Assembly (NCBI GenBank): GCA_035515055.1 | Contig: DATJBV010000045.1 | Location: 62,001-126,000 of the forward strand | DNA from: Pollutimonas sp035515055 | Lineage (GTDB): Bacteria > Pseudomonadota > Gammaproteobacteria > Burkholderiales > Burkholderiaceae_B | Length of the DNA stretch: 64,000 nucleotides | Direction of reading: 5' to 3' | Part shown: piece by piece, positions 1 to 7,946 of the stretch | Position numbering within the stretch: the first letter of the stretch is position 1 | Layout of the letters: every line of letters starts with the position of its first letter | Program-made: the position numbers and the translations under genes | Notes under the pieces: model-generated | What the model saw: the letters and a program-made list of their open reading frames with translations, nothing else | The model's database searches: none | Told to the model about the DNA's origin: nothing

Positions 1-1
1 G

Positions 2-367
2 AAAGTGCGCCATGACCTCATTATTCCCGCGGTCGACTACAAGGCTGAATCGCGCAAGGGTGTCTTTTTCGACCCCAAGCAAGCGGCAAAGGGTGATTTT
101 CCGCGGGTCTACATCGCTTCCGGTGACGCGATGCCGAAGAATATTAGCAAGCTCGACGGCAAGGTCGTCCATGTGCCTTACAGCACACTCGTCGATGAAC
201 TAGGCAAGCCGAAGTCTGCTCAGGATATCTGGAACACCCTGCACAAAGCCGGTGTACCGCGCTTTGCCGAATTGATCGCCGTGTCGGATGACGCGGGCGA
301 GGCTGCAGTGAACTACACTGTCTTGAAGCTCATGGGCTACCCAAGCATAAGCCTGCATACGCTGTAA
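2..367 (+). CDS. Rhodanese-like protein, C-terminal part (5' end outside window)
   Basis: The reading frame is already open at the left window edge, so this is the C-terminal part of a longer gene; the GTG at 5 need not be the start. The last 50 residues (RFAELIAVSDDAGEAAV, then LKLMGYPSIS) have the shape of the rhodanese active-site loop followed by its final helix. The position where active rhodaneses carry the catalytic Cys holds Ser/Asp, so persulfide transfer is doubtful. A cysteine-dioxygenase-like gene lies 100 bases downstream, which suggests sulfur metabolism. Family assignment is tentative because most of the protein is missing. Confidence 0.45.
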   Translation, partial: KVRHDLIIPAVDYKAESRKGVFFDPKQAAKGDFPRVYIASGDAMPKNISKLDGKVVHVPYSTLVDELGKPKSAQDIWNTLHKAGVPRFAELIAVSDDAGEAAVNYTVLKLMGYPSISLHTL

Positions 368-393
368 ACGCGCAACTGCCAGGTCGTCTAACA

Positions 394-416
394 GGGAGCC
401 TTCGGGCTCCCTTTTT
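394..416 (+). terminator. Rho-independent terminator after the rhodanese-like gene
   Basis: A 7-bp GC-rich stem (GGGAGCC / GGCTCCC) is closed by a TTCG tetraloop and followed by TTTTTG. It lies 27 bases after the stop codon at 367, so it ends that transcript before the cupin gene. Confidence 0.85.
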
Positions 417-466
417 GTTCCTGTTGGCTCCTGCTCGGGAGTTGGCGCTTATCGAGGAAAGGCAAA

Positions 467-1066
467 ATGTCGGCCACGCAACGCGCAAACAAAAAGTTAG
501 ACATTGCTGCTGATCTCGACCGGACGCTTGAAGAAATCCAGCGCCTGAGCGCAGCCCGCGCACTGGGCGACATGTTTCCGCTAGAGCGGGCCGCAATGCT
601 GCTCACGCAGTTTCTGTCGCGCCATACCGACGCGTTTTCTTTCGAAGATTTTCCACTCCCGATAGAAGAGGGCGCCGTCTTGTGCTCTTATTCACTGACC
701 GATGATCACGTCACTCCGGCACTGATTGTGAACTCGATACGGGGGGGAGTCGACAGTATCGTACACGATCACGGTACCTGGGCCGTGATCGTAGCAGCGC
801 AGGGTATAGAATTGAATCGCGTTTACAAGAGGATGGACGCCGGTGCCGAAGCGGGCAGTGCGACCTTGGCGTTGGATCGTGAGACAACCGTACAAGTCGG
901 TGCGCCCCTGGTCCTGGAACAGGGTTTTTTCCATAGCATACACACCGTCACGGATGTCCCGACGCTGCAGCTCCATTTGTATGGCGTGCCGCTTGACCAG
1001 ATCACTGGCAGGCAAGTTGTTGACCTCGACACTGGCCGCCTGGTTTACCTAAGTGGGCCAGATTAA
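467..1066 (+). CDS. Cysteine dioxygenase-like cupin (thiol dioxygenase family)
   Basis: This 199-residue protein is the size of bacterial type I cysteine/3-mercaptopropionate dioxygenases, non-heme iron cupins that oxidise thiols to sulfinates. The first cupin motif carries His100 and His102 (VHDHGTWAVI) followed by Glu115. The second supplies His156/His159 (FFHSIHTV) just before the typical LHLYG strand ending at residue 172. The three-His iron site of the family is therefore present. The ATG lies behind AGGAAAGG. Whether the substrate is cysteine, 3-mercaptopropionate or another thiol cannot be read from the sequence. It sits alone between a terminator and a dksA-like gene. Confidence 0.75.
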   Translation: MSATQRANKKLDIAADLDRTLEEIQRLSAARALGDMFPLERAAMLLTQFLSRHTDAFSFEDFPLPIEEGAVLCSYSLTDDHVTPALIVNSIRGGVDSIVHDHGTWAVIVAAQGIELNRVYKRMDAGAEAGSATLALDRETTVQVGAPLVLEQGFFHSIHTVTDVPTLQLHLYGVPLDQITGRQVVDLDTGRLVYLSGPD

Positions 1067-1109
1067 AATATCTTAACGTCCACCTTGCCATGGAGCCGAG
1101 TGCCAAATC

Positions 1110-1472
1110 ATGAAGCATCTCTCTCGAAACGATATTGAAAAATTGCAGCTGCGGCTTAGTCAGATGCGCGCCAGGCTGCTCGATGAAATCCAAACGGCGG
1201 AGGCCGACATCGAAGCTGCGCACGAAGCCCTGGAAGGCGAAGTAAGAAGTGGATCCGACGCGTCAGAGGTGACCCGACTAGAGGAAATTCGGCGCTCGGA
1301 AATAGAAGCCGACGAAAGGCAGCTTAACGCCGTGGCCGAGGCGGAGCGCAGAATCGATGAGGGGCTTTACGGAGTATGCATAGATTGCGGCAACACCATA
1401 CCCGTTGAGCGCCTGTTCGCGTTGCCCACGGCCGTTCGATGCACGTCGTGCGAGGGTAGCGCTAAACGGTAG
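1110..1472 (+). CDS. DksA/TraR-type C4 zinc-finger protein
   Basis: This is a 120-residue protein with an N-terminal coiled-coil-like acidic helix pair (residues 5-85) and a C-terminal zinc finger, Cys90-x2-Cys93 and Cys111-x2-Cys114. This is the arrangement of the DksA/TraR family, whose members enter the RNA polymerase secondary channel and modify transcription, often with ppGpp. It is shorter than E. coli DksA (151 residues), so it fits the accessory DksA-like/YbiI group better than the housekeeping protein. It lies 43 bases after the cupin gene on the same strand. Confidence 0.8.
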   Translation: MKHLSRNDIEKLQLRLSQMRARLLDEIQTAEADIEAAHEALEGEVRSGSDASEVTRLEEIRRSEIEADERQLNAVAEAERRIDEGLYGVCIDCGNTIPVERLFALPTAVRCTSCEGSAKR

Positions 1473-1524
1473 TTAGGTAGGGGATCCGCAGGTTCATTTA
1501 CCGAGCACAAAAGAACAACCGACT

Positions 1525-2574
1525 ATGACCTTGAAACAAGGCCTGCAGCGGCCGGGCGTCATGCCCGCGTTATTGGCGGCGTTGCTGTTTGGCGCCGGAA
1601 CGCCCTTGGCCAAATTACTACTCAATAGCGTCAGCCCCTGGTTGCTGGCAGGCTTGCTCTATTTGGGCTCTGGGGTGGGGCTCACGATTTATCGTCGCAT
1701 AAGGCGCGAGCCAGCTGTGCGCTTACCCCGTCGCGAGGTGCCCTGGCTGCTCGGGGCCATCGGCGCAGGCGGCGTTGTCGGGCCGGTCCTGCTCATGCTT
1801 GGGCTCACCGGTATGCCGGCGTCAGGCGCTTCATTGCTTTTGAACGCCGAAGGGGTATTTACGGCACTCCTGGCGTGGTTTGTATTTAAGGAAAACTTCG
1901 ATCGGCGCATCGCCTGGGGCATGGTGGCCATTGTGGCAGGGGCTTTCGTGTTGAGCTGGCCGGGCGAAGCGCGTTTTGCAGGGCTGTGGCCGGCATTGGC
2001 GGTGCTGGGCGCCTGTTTGGCGTGGGGCATCGATAACAATCTGACGCGCAAGGTTTCGCTGACCGATGCTACCTGGATCGCGGCCGTGAAAGGCTTGGTG
2101 GCAGGCGTCGTCAATTTGCTACTGGCGTTCGCATTGGGTGCCTCGTTTCCGCCATGGCCCAGTCTAACCGGCGCGATGGTGGTCGGCTTCCTGGCGTATG
2201 GCGTGAGCTTGGCGCTATTCGTGGTCAGCCTGCGGCATCTGGGCACGGCGCGTACCGGGGCGTACTTTTCGGTCGCACCGTTTTTCGGCGCAGTCTTAGC
2301 CATTGCGCTGGGCGACCCAATCACTATGTCCTTGCTGATGGCAGGCGCGTTCATGGCGATAGGCCTGTGGCTGCATCTAACCGAGCGCCACGGGCACACT
2401 CATACGCATGAAATCCTCGAGCACGCACACCAGCACACGCACGATGAACACCATCAACACTCGCACGACGCGCCTGTCGCCGCGGGAAGCACGCATCGGC
2501 ACCGGCATCGTCATGAGCCGTTAACACATACGCACGAGCATTTTCCCGATGTACACCATCGGCACAAACATTAA
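1525..2574 (+). CDS. DMT/EamA-family transporter with His-rich C-terminal tail
   Basis: Residues 10-285 form about ten hydrophobic helices in two EamA-type halves, the fold of drug/metabolite transporters. From residue 286 the protein ends in a soluble tail of about 60 residues with more than 20 histidines, mostly as HxH or HH (for example HGHTHTH and HHRHKH). Such tails normally buffer or sense Zn, Ni, Co or Cu, so metal transport or metal-gated transport is a reasonable inference, but the EamA fold usually carries organic solutes. It starts 52 bases after the DksA-like gene. I recognise the architecture but no assigned substrate. Confidence 0.75.
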   Translation: MTLKQGLQRPGVMPALLAALLFGAGTPLAKLLLNSVSPWLLAGLLYLGSGVGLTIYRRIRREPAVRLPRREVPWLLGAIGAGGVVGPVLLMLGLTGMPASGASLLLNAEGVFTALLAWFVFKENFDRRIAWGMVAIVAGAFVLSWPGEARFAGLWPALAVLGACLAWGIDNNLTRKVSLTDATWIAAVKGLVAGVVNLLLAFALGASFPPWPSLTGAMVVGFLAYGVSLALFVVSLRHLGTARTGAYFSVAPFFGAVLAIALGDPITMSLLMAGAFMAIGLWLHLTERHGHTHTHEILEHAHQHTHDEHHQHSHDAPVAAGSTHRHRHRHEPLTHTHEHFPDVHHRHKH

Positions 2575-2670
2575 CGAGTGCGAGGGCGGCGCATTCACTA
2601 CGTGAAGAGGCCAAGCTGCCATCTACGTCGCTATGGCCGGAACCGTGCTACCCAAATATATAACTTTACA

Positions 2671-2691
2671 TAATACACATTATGCGTATTA
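2671..2691. promoter_or_regulatory. Dyad TAATAC-N9-GTATTA in an AT-rich intergenic region
   Basis: The half-sites TAATAC (2671-2676) and GTATTA (2686-2691) form a perfect inverted repeat in an unusually AT-rich stretch between the His-tailed transporter and the entericidin gene. The symmetry and about two-turn spacing are operator-like. The cognate regulator is not evident. It could control the entericidin gene at 2832. Confidence 0.35.
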
Positions 2692-2831
2692 AACAAGGAT
2701 GGACGCTCTCTGGTGCTGGGTTCTTTGCTGTGCTATCCACAGGCCGGCACGCAATTTGCTGAGCATATGCGAATGCCTGCGGGCTCTTCGAAGGCTCAAA
2801 TGCATGAATCAACACTCCAAGGGAGATGACT

Positions 2832-2960
2832 ATGAAGAAAAAAGCCTGGGTACCGATGTTGTTGGCGGTTGCCTTCTTGCTAGGTGGATGTAACACGATG
2901 AGAGGCGCAGGCCAGGACATCGAGCGCGGCGGCGAAAAAATCCAGCAAAAGGCGCGGTAG
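2832..2960 (+). CDS. ecnB: Entericidin-family small lipoprotein
   Basis: This 42-residue protein starts behind GGGAG. A Lys-rich N-terminus and hydrophobic segment lead to the lipobox LLGGC with Cys20 as the lipidated residue. The mature part, CNTMRGAGQDIERGGEKIQQ, is the amphipathic signature of entericidins (EcnA/EcnB), small membrane lipoproteins linked to stationary-phase stress and lysis. A second, antidote-like copy is not visible next to it. The symbol follows the usual family label and does not imply orthology to E. coli EcnB over EcnA. Confidence 0.85.
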   Translation: MKKKAWVPMLLAVAFLLGGCNTMRGAGQDIERGGEKIQQKAR

Positions 2961-3002
2961 ACCCCTACTTGCCGTTGACTAACGGGGTGGTAGTCGACTC
3001 TC

Positions 3003-3034
3003 CATTTGCCGCCCATCGGGCGGCAAATGCATTT
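3003..3034 (+). terminator. Strong hairpin terminator after the entericidin gene
   Basis: A perfect 12-bp stem (CATTTGCCGCCC / GGGCGGCAAATG) with an ATC loop is followed by CATTTTC. It lies between the convergent entericidin and DUF1003 genes. The T-rich side faces the plus strand. Confidence 0.7.
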
Positions 3035-3036
3035 TC

Positions 3037-3582
3037 TTATCCGCCAGCGGGCCCCCGGTCCATGCGTCGGATGTCCTCGCTCAACGATTCAATGCGGCTC
3101 AGGATCGCAACCATCTGTTCGTTCCGCAGCTGATCGAGCTTATCGTGCAGCGCCATTATCTCGATTTCCGCCTTCAGATTGACTTCGTAATCGTGACCCG
3201 CATCAATGCGATCATGCTGTATTTGGCGATTCTGCGCCATCATAATAATCGGCGCCTGGATCGCCGCAAGCATCGAAAGAACTAGATTGAGGAAGATGAA
3301 TGGATATGGGTCAAACGCGCGTGTGGCTAACCATACGTTGCCAATAATCCAGAGGCCGAGGAAAACGCAAAAGCTAATAATGAAACGCCATGACCCACCA
3401 ATGCGCGCCATGTTATCCGACACCTTGTCACCGAAAGACAAGCGCCCTTCGTAGACTTCATTGGTATTCCGCGTAACCGGCTGTCGCGCCATCGCGCTCT
3501 CAATCACTCGTCGTTGCGCATCCGTAAGGGCGTCGCTGCCGCGCCCGAACCATCCGTCAGCGAATTCCGATTTCCTTTCCAT
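3037..3582 (-). CDS. DUF1003 membrane protein
   Basis: This 181-residue protein has the DUF1003 core: two hydrophobic helices around residues 75-130 (RFIISFCVFLGLWIIGNVWL, then FIFLNLVLSMLAAIQAPIIM), the diagnostic MAQNRQ...D segment, and a long charged C-terminal helix (about 135-175). The family is an inner-membrane protein of unknown function, common beside stress genes. The start at 3582 was chosen for its AAGGAGAG ribosome site. The frame stays open upstream, but that extension has no family support. Confidence 0.8.
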   Translation of the reverse strand: MERKSEFADGWFGRGSDALTDAQRRVIESAMARQPVTRNTNEVYEGRLSFGDKVSDNMARIGGSWRFIISFCVFLGLWIIGNVWLATRAFDPYPFIFLNLVLSMLAAIQAPIIMMAQNRQIQHDRIDAGHDYEVNLKAEIEIMALHDKLDQLRNEQMVAILSRIESLSEDIRRMDRGPAGG

Positions 3583-4142
3583 TCTGATGCTCTCCTTAAT
3601 CCATTGACAAAGAGCCGACACCCGTACCTTAGCTTCCACAGCAATGGCTGCGCCAGCATTCTTTCGCGGATGCCGCCAAGGGCGCTCCGCCCACCTGCCC
3701 CATTTGGTCTTCCTGAATAAGTCCAACTCGACGTCAACGCTCGGGTCGGGCTTCTTGAACAGGTATTCACCATTCCGAACCGATGCCAGGACATCCGCGC
3801 GCTGGCGAACCGCCTCAAATGGGTTGTGGTGGCATCCCGTACCAGGAAATTGGTCGGCTTGCCCTCTTCGACCCCGTACCGTTCTCCAGCGTTTTCGCGC
3901 CGTTGAAGGTGATCAGATCGATACAGGTTTCCAACTGCTGAAAAGACCGGGTTTGCGCCAGCCATGGCAAGCGCATTCAGCAATTCCGCGAATCGGCTCA
4001 TCGCATCGTCCGTCTGATCACAGTCCACGTCGATGAGCGTGTCGGCGCGCATTTTTAGCGCTTCCTCGACCATTTCGTCGCCGTAATCCGAGGCAAGTTT
4101 TGACCGGACGGCGCTCGCATACGGTGTAGCCAGCAAGGCCAT
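3583..4142 (-). pseudogene. Possible frameshifted gene of unknown function
   Basis: This 718-base stretch between DUF1003 and copA has no intact gene. On the minus strand one frame (ATG at 4142, MALLATPYASAVRSKLASDY onwards) has protein-like composition to about 3835. The similarly protein-like continuation (HHNPFEAVRQRADVL, later EYLFKKPDPSVDVEL) is in another frame, running open to the DUF1003 start. A single-base shift near 3830-3840 would join them. I do not recognise a family. It may be a decayed gene, a sequencing error, or chance open frames. Confidence 0.3.
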
Positions 4143-4151
4143 TGACAAATA

Positions 4152-4166
4152 TGACAAAAATGTAAT
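4152..4166 (+). promoter_or_regulatory. CopR-type box (TGACA-N5-GTAAT) upstream of copA
   Basis: TGACA (4152-4156) and GTAAT (4162-4166) are separated by five bases. The arrangement resembles the binding motif described for CopR-like copper response regulators. The same motif, inverted, lies in front of the copR homologue at 8484-8498. It is 134 bases upstream of the chosen copA start. Confidence 0.6.
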
Positions 4167-4300
4167 GCGTGGAAGCTTGGGTTCGCATTAAAAAACGCTT
4201 GCCGATATGGCATTATGAAACCTTCAATGGCTGCGTTCCCCTCGAGCTTCGGGCTGTGGCGCAGCGCCGCCGACTTGCACCTGAGAGTATTGTTATTGCC

Positions 4301-6475
4301 ATGGCACTACAGAAATCCGAGCATCACCATCATCACGCCCACACCGATGTAGCGGCGGCGATTACCCAGGAAGTAGCGCCGGGCAGTATCTATACCTGTC
4401 CCATGCACCCCGAGATCCGGCAGGATCATCCGGGAAGCTGTCCAAAATGCGGCATGGCGCTCGAGCCGCTAATGCCAACCCTGGACGACGACAACCCCGA
4501 ACTCAAGGATTTCACTCGCAGATTCTGGTGGACACTGCCATTTACCATCATCGTCACCGTGCTCGCCATGTTCGGCCATCAACTAGGCTGGTTCAGCATG
4601 TCGGCCCAAACGTGGCTAGAGCTTGTCCTGTCGGTGCCGGTCGTGCTATGGGCGGGACAGCCTTTCTTTGTACGCGGTTGGCAGTCGATAATCAACCGCA
4701 GCCCAAATATGTGGACGCTTATTGGCCTGGGTACGGCGGCGGCATTCATCTATAGCGTCGTTGCCACACTGGCGCCAGGCGTTTTCCCCGAAACGTTCAT
4801 GTCCATGGGCCGGGTAGCGGTTTACTTCGAGGCCGCGGTCGTCATCATTTCATTGACCCTATTCGGCCAAATTCTTGAACTTCGCGCCAGATCCCAAACG
4901 TCGGCGGCCATCAAATCCCTGCTCGGGCTCGCGCCCAAGACCGCTCGCCGTATCAATGCTGACGGTACCGAGGAGGATGTACCACTCGCGCACGTTCATG
5001 AAGGCGATCGCTTGCGCGTGCGCCCCGGTGAAAAAGTTCCCGTCGATGGAATTGTGGAAGACGGCGCCAGCTCCGTTGATGAGTCCATGCTTACGGGGGA
5101 ACCCCTCCCCGTCAGCAAGCGCACCGGCGACAAGGTGATCGGCGCCACGATGAATACCTCCGGCGCCCTGGTGATACGCGCGGAGAAGGTCGGCTCGGGC
5201 ACAGTCCTATCGCAAATCGTCCAGTTGGTGGCGCAAGCACAGCGTTCCCGCGCACCCATGCAACGCATGGCCGACAAGGTGGCCGGCTATTTTGTAATGA
5301 CCGTGGTGGCCATCGCTGTCGTCACACTATTCGTCTGGGGAACGTTTGGCCCACAGCCCAGTTGGGTATACGGGCTGATCAACGCCGTGTCGGTGCTTAT
5401 CATCGCCTGCCCTTGCGCATTGGGCCTGGCCACGCCTATGTCGATTATGGTTGCCACCGGGCGTGGCGCCACCCAAGGCGTGCTATTTCGCGATGCGGCA
5501 GCCATCGAGAACCTTCGTAAAGTCGACACCTTGATTGTCGATAAAACCGGCACGTTGACCGAAGGACGACCGGCGTTCGAGCAGGCTGTTCCTGCCGATG
5601 GCACGCCTGTCGACGACGTGTTGCGCCTCGCGGCCAGCCTGGACCAGGGCAGCGAGCATCCGCTGGCAGAGGCTATTGTCAAGGCAGCGCATGAGCGTGG
5701 ATTAACGCTGAGCGCGGTGAACGACTTCGAGTCTGGGAGCGGAATCGGGGTCCGTGGTCACGTTGATGGCAAACGCCTCGCACTGGGCAATACCGCCCTG
5801 ATGCATCAAGAAGGCGTCGATATCGCAAGCATGTTCAGTACTGCCGAGTCGTTCCGCATCAAGGGTGCAAGCGTCATGTATCTGGCGACAGACGGTCATT
5901 TGAGTGGGTTGCTGGCTGTCTCCGACCCGATCAAGAAGAGCACGCCCGAAGCACTGGGGGATCTAAAAACCGCCGGCATCCGCGTCATCATGGCGACGGG
6001 CGATGGCGTTTCGACAGCGAAAGCCGTAGCGGACCAACTGGGGATCGATGAGATCCACGGTGAAGTGACACCGGGCGACAAGCTCGATTTAGTGAGCAAG
6101 CTTCAGGCAGAGGGCCGGATTGTGGCGATGGCGGGTGACGGTATTAACGATGCCCCCGCCCTGGCCAAGGCCAACGTCGGTATCGCCATGGGAACCGGCA
6201 CGGACGTAGCCATGAATAGCGCACAGGTAACGCTGGTCAAAGGAGACTTGCGCGGCATTTCTGTTGCACGCCACCTTTCGGATTCGACCGTAGCCAACAT
6301 GAAGCAGAACTTGGGCTTTGCCTTCATTTACAACGCTCTTGGTGTTCCGTTGGCGGCTGGCGTGCTCTACCCATTGACGGGCTTGTTGCTTTCGCCGATG
6401 TTCGCCGCACTTGCCATGAGCTTAAGTTCGGCGTCTGTCGTATTTAACGCCATACGACTGCGGAAATCGGTATAA
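4301..6475 (+). CDS. copA: Copper-exporting P1B-type ATPase CopA
   Basis: This 724-residue inner-membrane pump exports Cu(I) from the cytoplasm using ATP. The N-terminus has a His cluster (residues 8-14) and a heavy-metal-binding domain YTCPMHPEI...CPKCGM (31-52) in place of HMA repeats. The core is complete: TGEP near 266, the transmembrane CPC near 370, DKTGTLTEG near 414, the SEHP motif near 452 and GDGINDAP near 612. The start MALQKSEHHHH was chosen because the 44-residue upstream extension has no family character and overlaps the regulatory region. The CopR-type box at 4152 suggests control by the CopRS pair at 8.5-10.7 kb. Confidence 0.93.
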   Translation: MALQKSEHHHHHAHTDVAAAITQEVAPGSIYTCPMHPEIRQDHPGSCPKCGMALEPLMPTLDDDNPELKDFTRRFWWTLPFTIIVTVLAMFGHQLGWFSMSAQTWLELVLSVPVVLWAGQPFFVRGWQSIINRSPNMWTLIGLGTAAAFIYSVVATLAPGVFPETFMSMGRVAVYFEAAVVIISLTLFGQILELRARSQTSAAIKSLLGLAPKTARRINADGTEEDVPLAHVHEGDRLRVRPGEKVPVDGIVEDGASSVDESMLTGEPLPVSKRTGDKVIGATMNTSGALVIRAEKVGSGTVLSQIVQLVAQAQRSRAPMQRMADKVAGYFVMTVVAIAVVTLFVWGTFGPQPSWVYGLINAVSVLIIACPCALGLATPMSIMVATGRGATQGVLFRDAAAIENLRKVDTLIVDKTGTLTEGRPAFEQAVPADGTPVDDVLRLAASLDQGSEHPLAEAIVKAAHERGLTLSAVNDFESGSGIGVRGHVDGKRLALGNTALMHQEGVDIASMFSTAESFRIKGASVMYLATDGHLSGLLAVSDPIKKSTPEALGDLKTAGIRVIMATGDGVSTAKAVADQLGIDEIHGEVTPGDKLDLVSKLQAEGRIVAMAGDGINDAPALAKANVGIAMGTGTDVAMNSAQVTLVKGDLRGISVARHLSDSTVANMKQNLGFAFIYNALGVPLAAGVLYPLTGLLLSPMFAALAMSLSSASVVFNAIRLRKSV

Positions 6476-6570
6476 GCCAGGCGCCTCCCCATGCTGTACA
6501 GTAGTACGTTGTGCTTCATGTTAGTCCAATGGAATGGTAGCTAAACCTTTTTCTGAATTGGAGCTTCCCC

Positions 6571-6939
6571 ATGAATACCAGAATCTTGTTTACCACTGCG
6601 CTTACCGCATTTTTGTTGAACGTGACCAGCGTAGCAATGGCGGTCAACCCTGGCGGCGAACCACCACCGCAACGGCTTGGCGGAGCGCCATGGATGGACG
6701 ATGCCTCGCCCGGCATGCCGTCTCCTGGAATGCACCGCATGAACCGAGGCGGAATGATGGGCGGCGGAATGATGGGCAGCGGCATGATGGGAATGTTGAG
6801 CGGCTGCTCAATGATGGACGCCGCCAGCGGACCTAATGGAAAAATCATGATGCAAATGCACGGCGAAATGATGCGCGCCATGGGCGATATCATGATGAAG
6901 TATGCCGACAAACTTCAGGCGCCACCCTCAGCTCAATGA
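6571..6939 (+). CDS. Small exported Met-rich protein, probable periplasmic copper binder
   Basis: This 122-residue protein has a signal peptide (about residues 1-24, ending SVAMA) and a mature part full of Met-Gly repeats (GGMMGGGMMGSGMMGM) and further MMQMHGEMM clusters. Met-rich, Cys-poor segments bind Cu(I)/Ag(I), as in CopB/PcoB-type repeats and CusF partners. It lies 95 bases after copA on the same strand, and a periplasmic sponge or carrier is inferred. I know no named family for the whole protein. Confidence 0.7.
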   Translation: MNTRILFTTALTAFLLNVTSVAMAVNPGGEPPPQRLGGAPWMDDASPGMPSPGMHRMNRGGMMGGGMMGSGMMGMLSGCSMMDAASGPNGKIMMQMHGEMMRAMGDIMMKYADKLQAPPSAQ

Positions 6940-6984
6940 ACTCAGCGTTCTAACGTAAAGGTAGCGTCTGCGGCGGGCGAGCTT

Positions 6985-7401
6985 CTAGTCCCGGGAAAAT
7001 GGTTTGCCAGCGAAGTCGACTGTAACAAGATTGCCGTCGAGCTGGCCCATTCCCGGAGAATTCAACGGCATGCCTGGCGCTGACACGCCCTTTACCGAAG
7101 AGTCCGCCAATAGCTTGCGTACCGCACTGGCTGGCACATGGCCCTCGACAATTTGCCCTGTATCGTCGATCACGCCGGTGTGACACGAGCTTAGTTCCAT
7201 CGGCACGCCCATTTTTTTCTTGACCGAAACCATATCGGCCGTCTTTATGGCCGTCACAGTAAAGCCAGCATCGCGCATATGCTCGACCCAGCCAGTACAG
7301 CAGCCACAATTGGGATCTTGATATACGGTGATAGCCTTATCGGCACTATGCGCAAGAGACGATGCGGTCATTAAGGCAACCGCTGCCAGCCATACTTTCA
7401 T
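6985..7401 (-). CDS. DUF411 periplasmic metal-binding protein
   Basis: This 138-residue protein has a signal peptide (1-20). The DUF411 signature follows: NCGCC (Cys32, Cys34, Cys35) in a thioredoxin-like first strand, and SSCHT (Cys73, His74). The family recurs in copper and silver resistance loci and is thought to bind metal in the periplasm, with no enzyme activity assigned. The start at 7401 has GGAG eight bases upstream. It is the last gene of the cupredoxin/cytochrome c/DUF411 operon. Confidence 0.8.
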   Translation of the reverse strand: MKVWLAAVALMTASSLAHSADKAITVYQDPNCGCCTGWVEHMRDAGFTVTAIKTADMVSVKKKMGVPMELSSCHTGVIDDTGQIVEGHVPASAVRKLLADSSVKGVSAPGMPLNSPGMGQLDGNLVTVDFAGKPFSRD

Positions 7402-7462
7402 GAAGCAAACTCCAGGTGAATCAAAATGCTTGAACGCAGTTAAAACCAATTAAAGACAGCGC

Positions 7463-7930
7463 TTAGTTCTGCCGCTGTAAAGTAACCTCTTTCTGGGCCT
7501 CTAAAACCTTGGGTGGCCAACTGCTCTTAATATAGGCGAGCACTGCCGTAATTTCCTCATCGGTCAGCACCTGACCGTACGCGGGCATGTCGGTAAGATA
7601 GCCGCGAGGCGCGGTCTTTCCGGGAACGAGGCTATTTTTCACCATGTCGATGAGCATTGCATCAGGATGGTGCCACGTATGGCCGCTCTTGTCATGCGGC
7701 GGCGCCGGCAGTTTGCCATTTGGCAGGCGTTGACGCCAATCCCGCTGCCCCTGCATGGCTTCGCCGTGGCATGCGGCGCACTGGTTCGTATAAACGGCCT
7801 TGCCCTGCATGACCAGCGCCTTATCCGCAGGGTCGATGAATGCCGGACGGGATTCCCGAGCCGTGATGTAAAGGACGGCGGCGACACTCACCGCGAAAAC
7901 GCCCACCACGGCGACTATCGATTTTTTCAT
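7463..7930 (-). CDS. Membrane-anchored class I cytochrome c
   Basis: This 155-residue protein has an N-terminal membrane anchor or signal (5-23) and one c-type haem site, CAACH at 51-55. The Met ligand is in LTDMPAYG, followed by the terminal helix EEITAVLAYIKSSWP, as in class I cytochromes. It lies 16 bases after the cupredoxin gene and 61 before DUF411. Single-haem cytochromes are frequent in betaproteobacterial copper operons, where a periplasmic electron-transfer role, for example for Cu(I)/Cu(II), is plausible but unproven. Confidence 0.8.
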   Translation of the reverse strand: MKKSIVAVVGVFAVSVAAVLYITARESRPAFIDPADKALVMQGKAVYTNQCAACHGEAMQGQRDWRQRLPNGKLPAPPHDKSGHTWHHPDAMLIDMVKNSLVPGKTAPRGYLTDMPAYGQVLTDEEITAVLAYIKSSWPPKVLEAQKEVTLQRQN

Positions 7931-7946
7931 GATTCATGCCGCCGCG

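Noticed and set aside
1689..2399. Long antisense open frame of 236 codons inside the DMT transporter gene
   Set aside because: Pro/Ala/Ser/Arg-rich composition typical of an antisense shadow in GC-rich DNA; the plus-strand frame has clear transmembrane structure.
3504..4157. Single 217-codon minus-strand frame taken as one gene
   Set aside because: After about 3835 its composition turns low-complexity, and it overlaps the true DUF1003 start in another frame; treated as part of a possible frameshifted gene instead.
4169..4300. 44-residue N-terminal extension of CopA
   Set aside because: It starts at the edge of the CopR-type box, has no conserved character, and the His-rich start at 4301 matches related pumps better.
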